Below, one piece after another: positions 13,059-14,398 of a stretch of 14,398 nt of DNA (position 1 is the stretch's first letter; the number at the start of each line of letters is the position of its first letter). The stretch covers positions 1-14,398 of the forward strand of contig CAYRML010000037.1 in the NCBI GenBank assembly GCA_964425485.1. The letters are read 5' to 3'. This stretch comes from CAYRML01 sp964425485. Lineage in GTDB: Bacteria > Bacillota > Dehalobacteriia > UBA4068. The notes beneath the pieces are model-generated. The model made no database searches, had not been told where the DNA came from, and saw nothing but the letters and a program-made list of their open reading frames with translations. A program made the position numbers and the translations under genes.

Positions 13059-13934
13059 TTGAGCGATTATGTAATAGTTACGGACGCTGCCTGTGATTTG
13101 CCGGCCAAAATGGCTGACGATGCGGGTATTGTGGTGGTTCCTATGGATCTTGTCGTTGGCGATGATAATTATAAGCATTATCTTGATGCCAGAGAGATCA
13201 GCTGCCATGATTTCTATGAAAGACTTGCCAATGGGGAAATGGCCACTACTGCCCAGATAAATCCATATGAATATACCAAGGTTTTTGAACCTTTGCTGCA
13301 AGCCGGTAAGGATGTCATTTATCTGGCCCTTACCTCCGGGCTTAGCAATACTTATAATGTTTCCGTACTGGTGGGCCAAGAATTACAGGAAAAGTATCCG
13401 GAAAGAAAAATCTATTGCCTGGACACCTTATGTCCTTCCGGCGGGGAAGGCTTTTTGGTATATCATGCCTCCAAAAAGAAGGCTGAAGGTATGTCTATCG
13501 ATAAATTAAAAGAATGGGTGCTGGAAAATCGGACTAAAGTAGCCCATTGGTTTACTTTGTATGATATCAACTATCTGCGTCGCAGCGGACGCGTCAGCGT
13601 GCTGGCCGCCGGCTTAGCCAACATGTTGTCCATCAAACCGGTGCTGCATGTTGATAATAAGGGATTTTTGGTTGCGGTCAGTAAGGCCAGAGGCCGTAAA
13701 AAATCTCTGGCGGCTCTGGTCGAACATATGGAACAAACTTTCATCAACCCGGAAGGTCAGACGGTGTTTATCTGCCATGGCGATTATGAAGAGGACGCCA
13801 AATATGTAGAACAATTGATCCGGGAGAGAGTGCCTCAGGCTAAGGATATAGTCATCAGCAACATCGGCCCTATTATCGGCGCCCATACCGGCCCCGGAGT
13901 GCTCTCTATTTTCTTCTGGTGCACAGAAAGATAA
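13059..13934 (+). CDS. DegV-family fatty-acid-binding protein (FakB-like)
   Basis: 291 residues from a TTG start at 13059, with AGGAG 10 bases upstream and the normal DegV N-terminus YVIVTDAACDLP. The upstream in-frame ATG at 13020 overlaps the promoter and is not credible; GTG at 13050 is too close to AGGAG. DegV signatures: TTAQINPYEY (63-72), SGLSNTY (93-99) around the lipid carboxylate, NYLRRSGRVS (171-180) and GAHTGPG (274-280). Characterised members (FakB) bind a free fatty acid and present it to the kinase FakA, which makes acyl-phosphate for phospholipid synthesis. Its place just after a de novo fatty-acid operon fits that role, but no fakA is in the window. It has its own promoter and is followed by a strong terminator, so it is probably a single-gene unit, possibly also reached by read-through from accA. 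Confidence 0.9.
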   Translation: MSDYVIVTDAACDLPAKMADDAGIVVVPMDLVVGDDNYKHYLDAREISCHDFYERLANGEMATTAQINPYEYTKVFEPLLQAGKDVIYLALTSGLSNTYNVSVLVGQELQEKYPERKIYCLDTLCPSGGEGFLVYHASKKKAEGMSIDKLKEWVLENRTKVAHWFTLYDINYLRRSGRVSVLAAGLANMLSIKPVLHVDNKGFLVAVSKARGRKKSLAALVEHMEQTFINPEGQTVFICHGDYEEDAKYVEQLIRERVPQAKDIVISNIGPIIGAHTGPGVLSIFFWCTER

Positions 13935-13958
13935 TTTCTAATTTTTACATACAGAAAT

Positions 13959-13997
13959 AAAAAGGCCAAGGTCTGCTGTTTGAAGATCGGCCTTTTT
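13959..13997 (+). terminator. Rho-independent terminator after the degV-family gene
   Basis: AAAAAGGCC (13959-13967) and GGCCTTTTT (13989-13997) are perfect 9-bp arms. The inner part can add a five-pair stem (GGTCT with AGATC, one G-T pair). The right arm ends in five T. It begins 24 bases after the degV stop. Confidence 0.9.
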
Positions 13998-14041
13998 GTG
14001 ATGTTGATCATTAATAATCGGAAAAAAGGAGTTAGAGTAAT

Positions 14042-14398
14042 ATGCATAACAAAAAGAGGATTATTGTGATTGTTGTGGTCATCATTTTTCTGATTTTTGT
14101 GGCCATGGGTTCTCATTTATTGCCTACACCCGGCGAGGAAGGCTCTGGCAATCAGCAAAATCTGACGGCCTATCTCTTGCAGCATAGAACCGATTATGTT
14201 GGTGATAATTCCGCTGTGAGTACATTGGTAACCCTTTTGATTTTCCCTGATGATATAAGACAGCAAACGATCAGTTTGCAGACAGAGGCGGAGCCATATG
14301 GAATCACGGTCAATTTTTCCGCCGATAAAGAAGCTTTGGCCTATTATGGCATAGAAGACCATCAAACGGATTTTGCCTATAATGCCTATATATTATTG
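14042..14398 (+). CDS. Membrane-anchored DUF4825-like protein (3' end outside window)
   Basis: 119 codons are visible and the frame is open at the right edge. AAAGGAG (14025-14031) is 10 bases before ATG 14042. The N-terminus is a positively charged MHNKKR followed by an uncleaved-looking hydrophobic segment (about 7-22, IIVIVVVIIFLIFVAM), so the rest should lie outside the cytoplasm. Residues 43-90 (AYLLQHRTDYVGDNSAVS, LVTLLIFPDD, LQTEAEPYGITVNFSAD) resemble the DUF4825 domain, whose members share a pattern like Y-[IV]-GDNS-x-V and LQT-x-x-[ED]-PYG. DUF4825 has no assigned function and is often found in extracytoplasmic parts of membrane sensors and small lipoproteins or anchored proteins. 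The preceding terminator makes this the start of a new transcription unit. The family call is from remembered pattern similarity. Confidence 0.75.
   Translation, partial: MHNKKRIIVIVVVIIFLIFVAMGSHLLPTPGEEGSGNQQNLTAYLLQHRTDYVGDNSAVSTLVTLLIFPDDIRQQTISLQTEAEPYGITVNFSADKEALAYYGIEDHQTDFAYNAYILL

Overview
The window is chromosomal DNA from a member of the Bacillota (Firmicutes). The evidence is the gene order of its fatty-acid operon (a MarR-type FabT regulator followed by fabH, acpP, fabK, fabD, fabG, fabF, accB, fabZ, accC, accD and accA), the FabK-type enoyl-ACP reductase, strong purine-rich ribosome binding sites, several TTG/GTG starts and AT-rich intergenic spacers. This order is typical of Clostridia and relatives. 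I cannot tell Clostridia from Negativicutes or name a genus from the sequence alone.

Left part (1-2518), molybdenum-flavoured region. Two minus-strand genes form an operon: a TrmO/TsaA-like protein fused to an FmdE-like domain (1400-606), then a MobB-like protein with a C-terminal four-cysteine Fe-S domain that runs off the left edge (593-1). A divergent plus-strand gene (1594-1986) encodes a ModE-type winged-helix regulator without a molybdate-sensing domain. A bidirectional terminator at 1992-2026 separates it from a convergent minus-strand NifX/NifB-like cofactor-binding protein with a His/Cys-rich tail (2476-2045).

Middle-left (2583-3431). A small plus-strand pair: a macrodomain protein (ADP-ribose or O-acetyl-ADP-ribose hydrolase type) and a minimal GNAT-like acetyltransferase, behind an extended -10 promoter.

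Centre (3468-12960). A complete type II fatty-acid synthesis operon of twelve genes. A clear promoter overlaps a palindrome that is the likely FabT operator. The acc genes (biotin carrier, biotin carboxylase, both carboxyltransferase subunits) make malonyl-CoA; fabD transfers malonyl to the acyl carrier protein; fabH starts chains; fabF, fabG, fabZ and fabK carry out condensation, ketoreduction, dehydration and enoyl reduction. Gaps are at most 26 bp and three gene pairs overlap, so the genes are probably co-transcribed and translationally coupled. No plsX, acpS or biotin ligase gene is present here.

Right part (12961-14398). A DegV-family fatty-acid-binding protein with its own promoter, which sits inside a long inverted repeat; a clear terminator; then the start of a membrane-anchored DUF4825-like protein cut by the right edge.

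No rRNA, tRNA, CRISPR array, insertion sequence or phage gene is evident, and no stretch longer than 300 bp lacks a gene. The housekeeping core looks ordinary. The least familiar material is the left-hand molybdenum-associated group, where two proteins resemble known families but lack the residues those families normally use.
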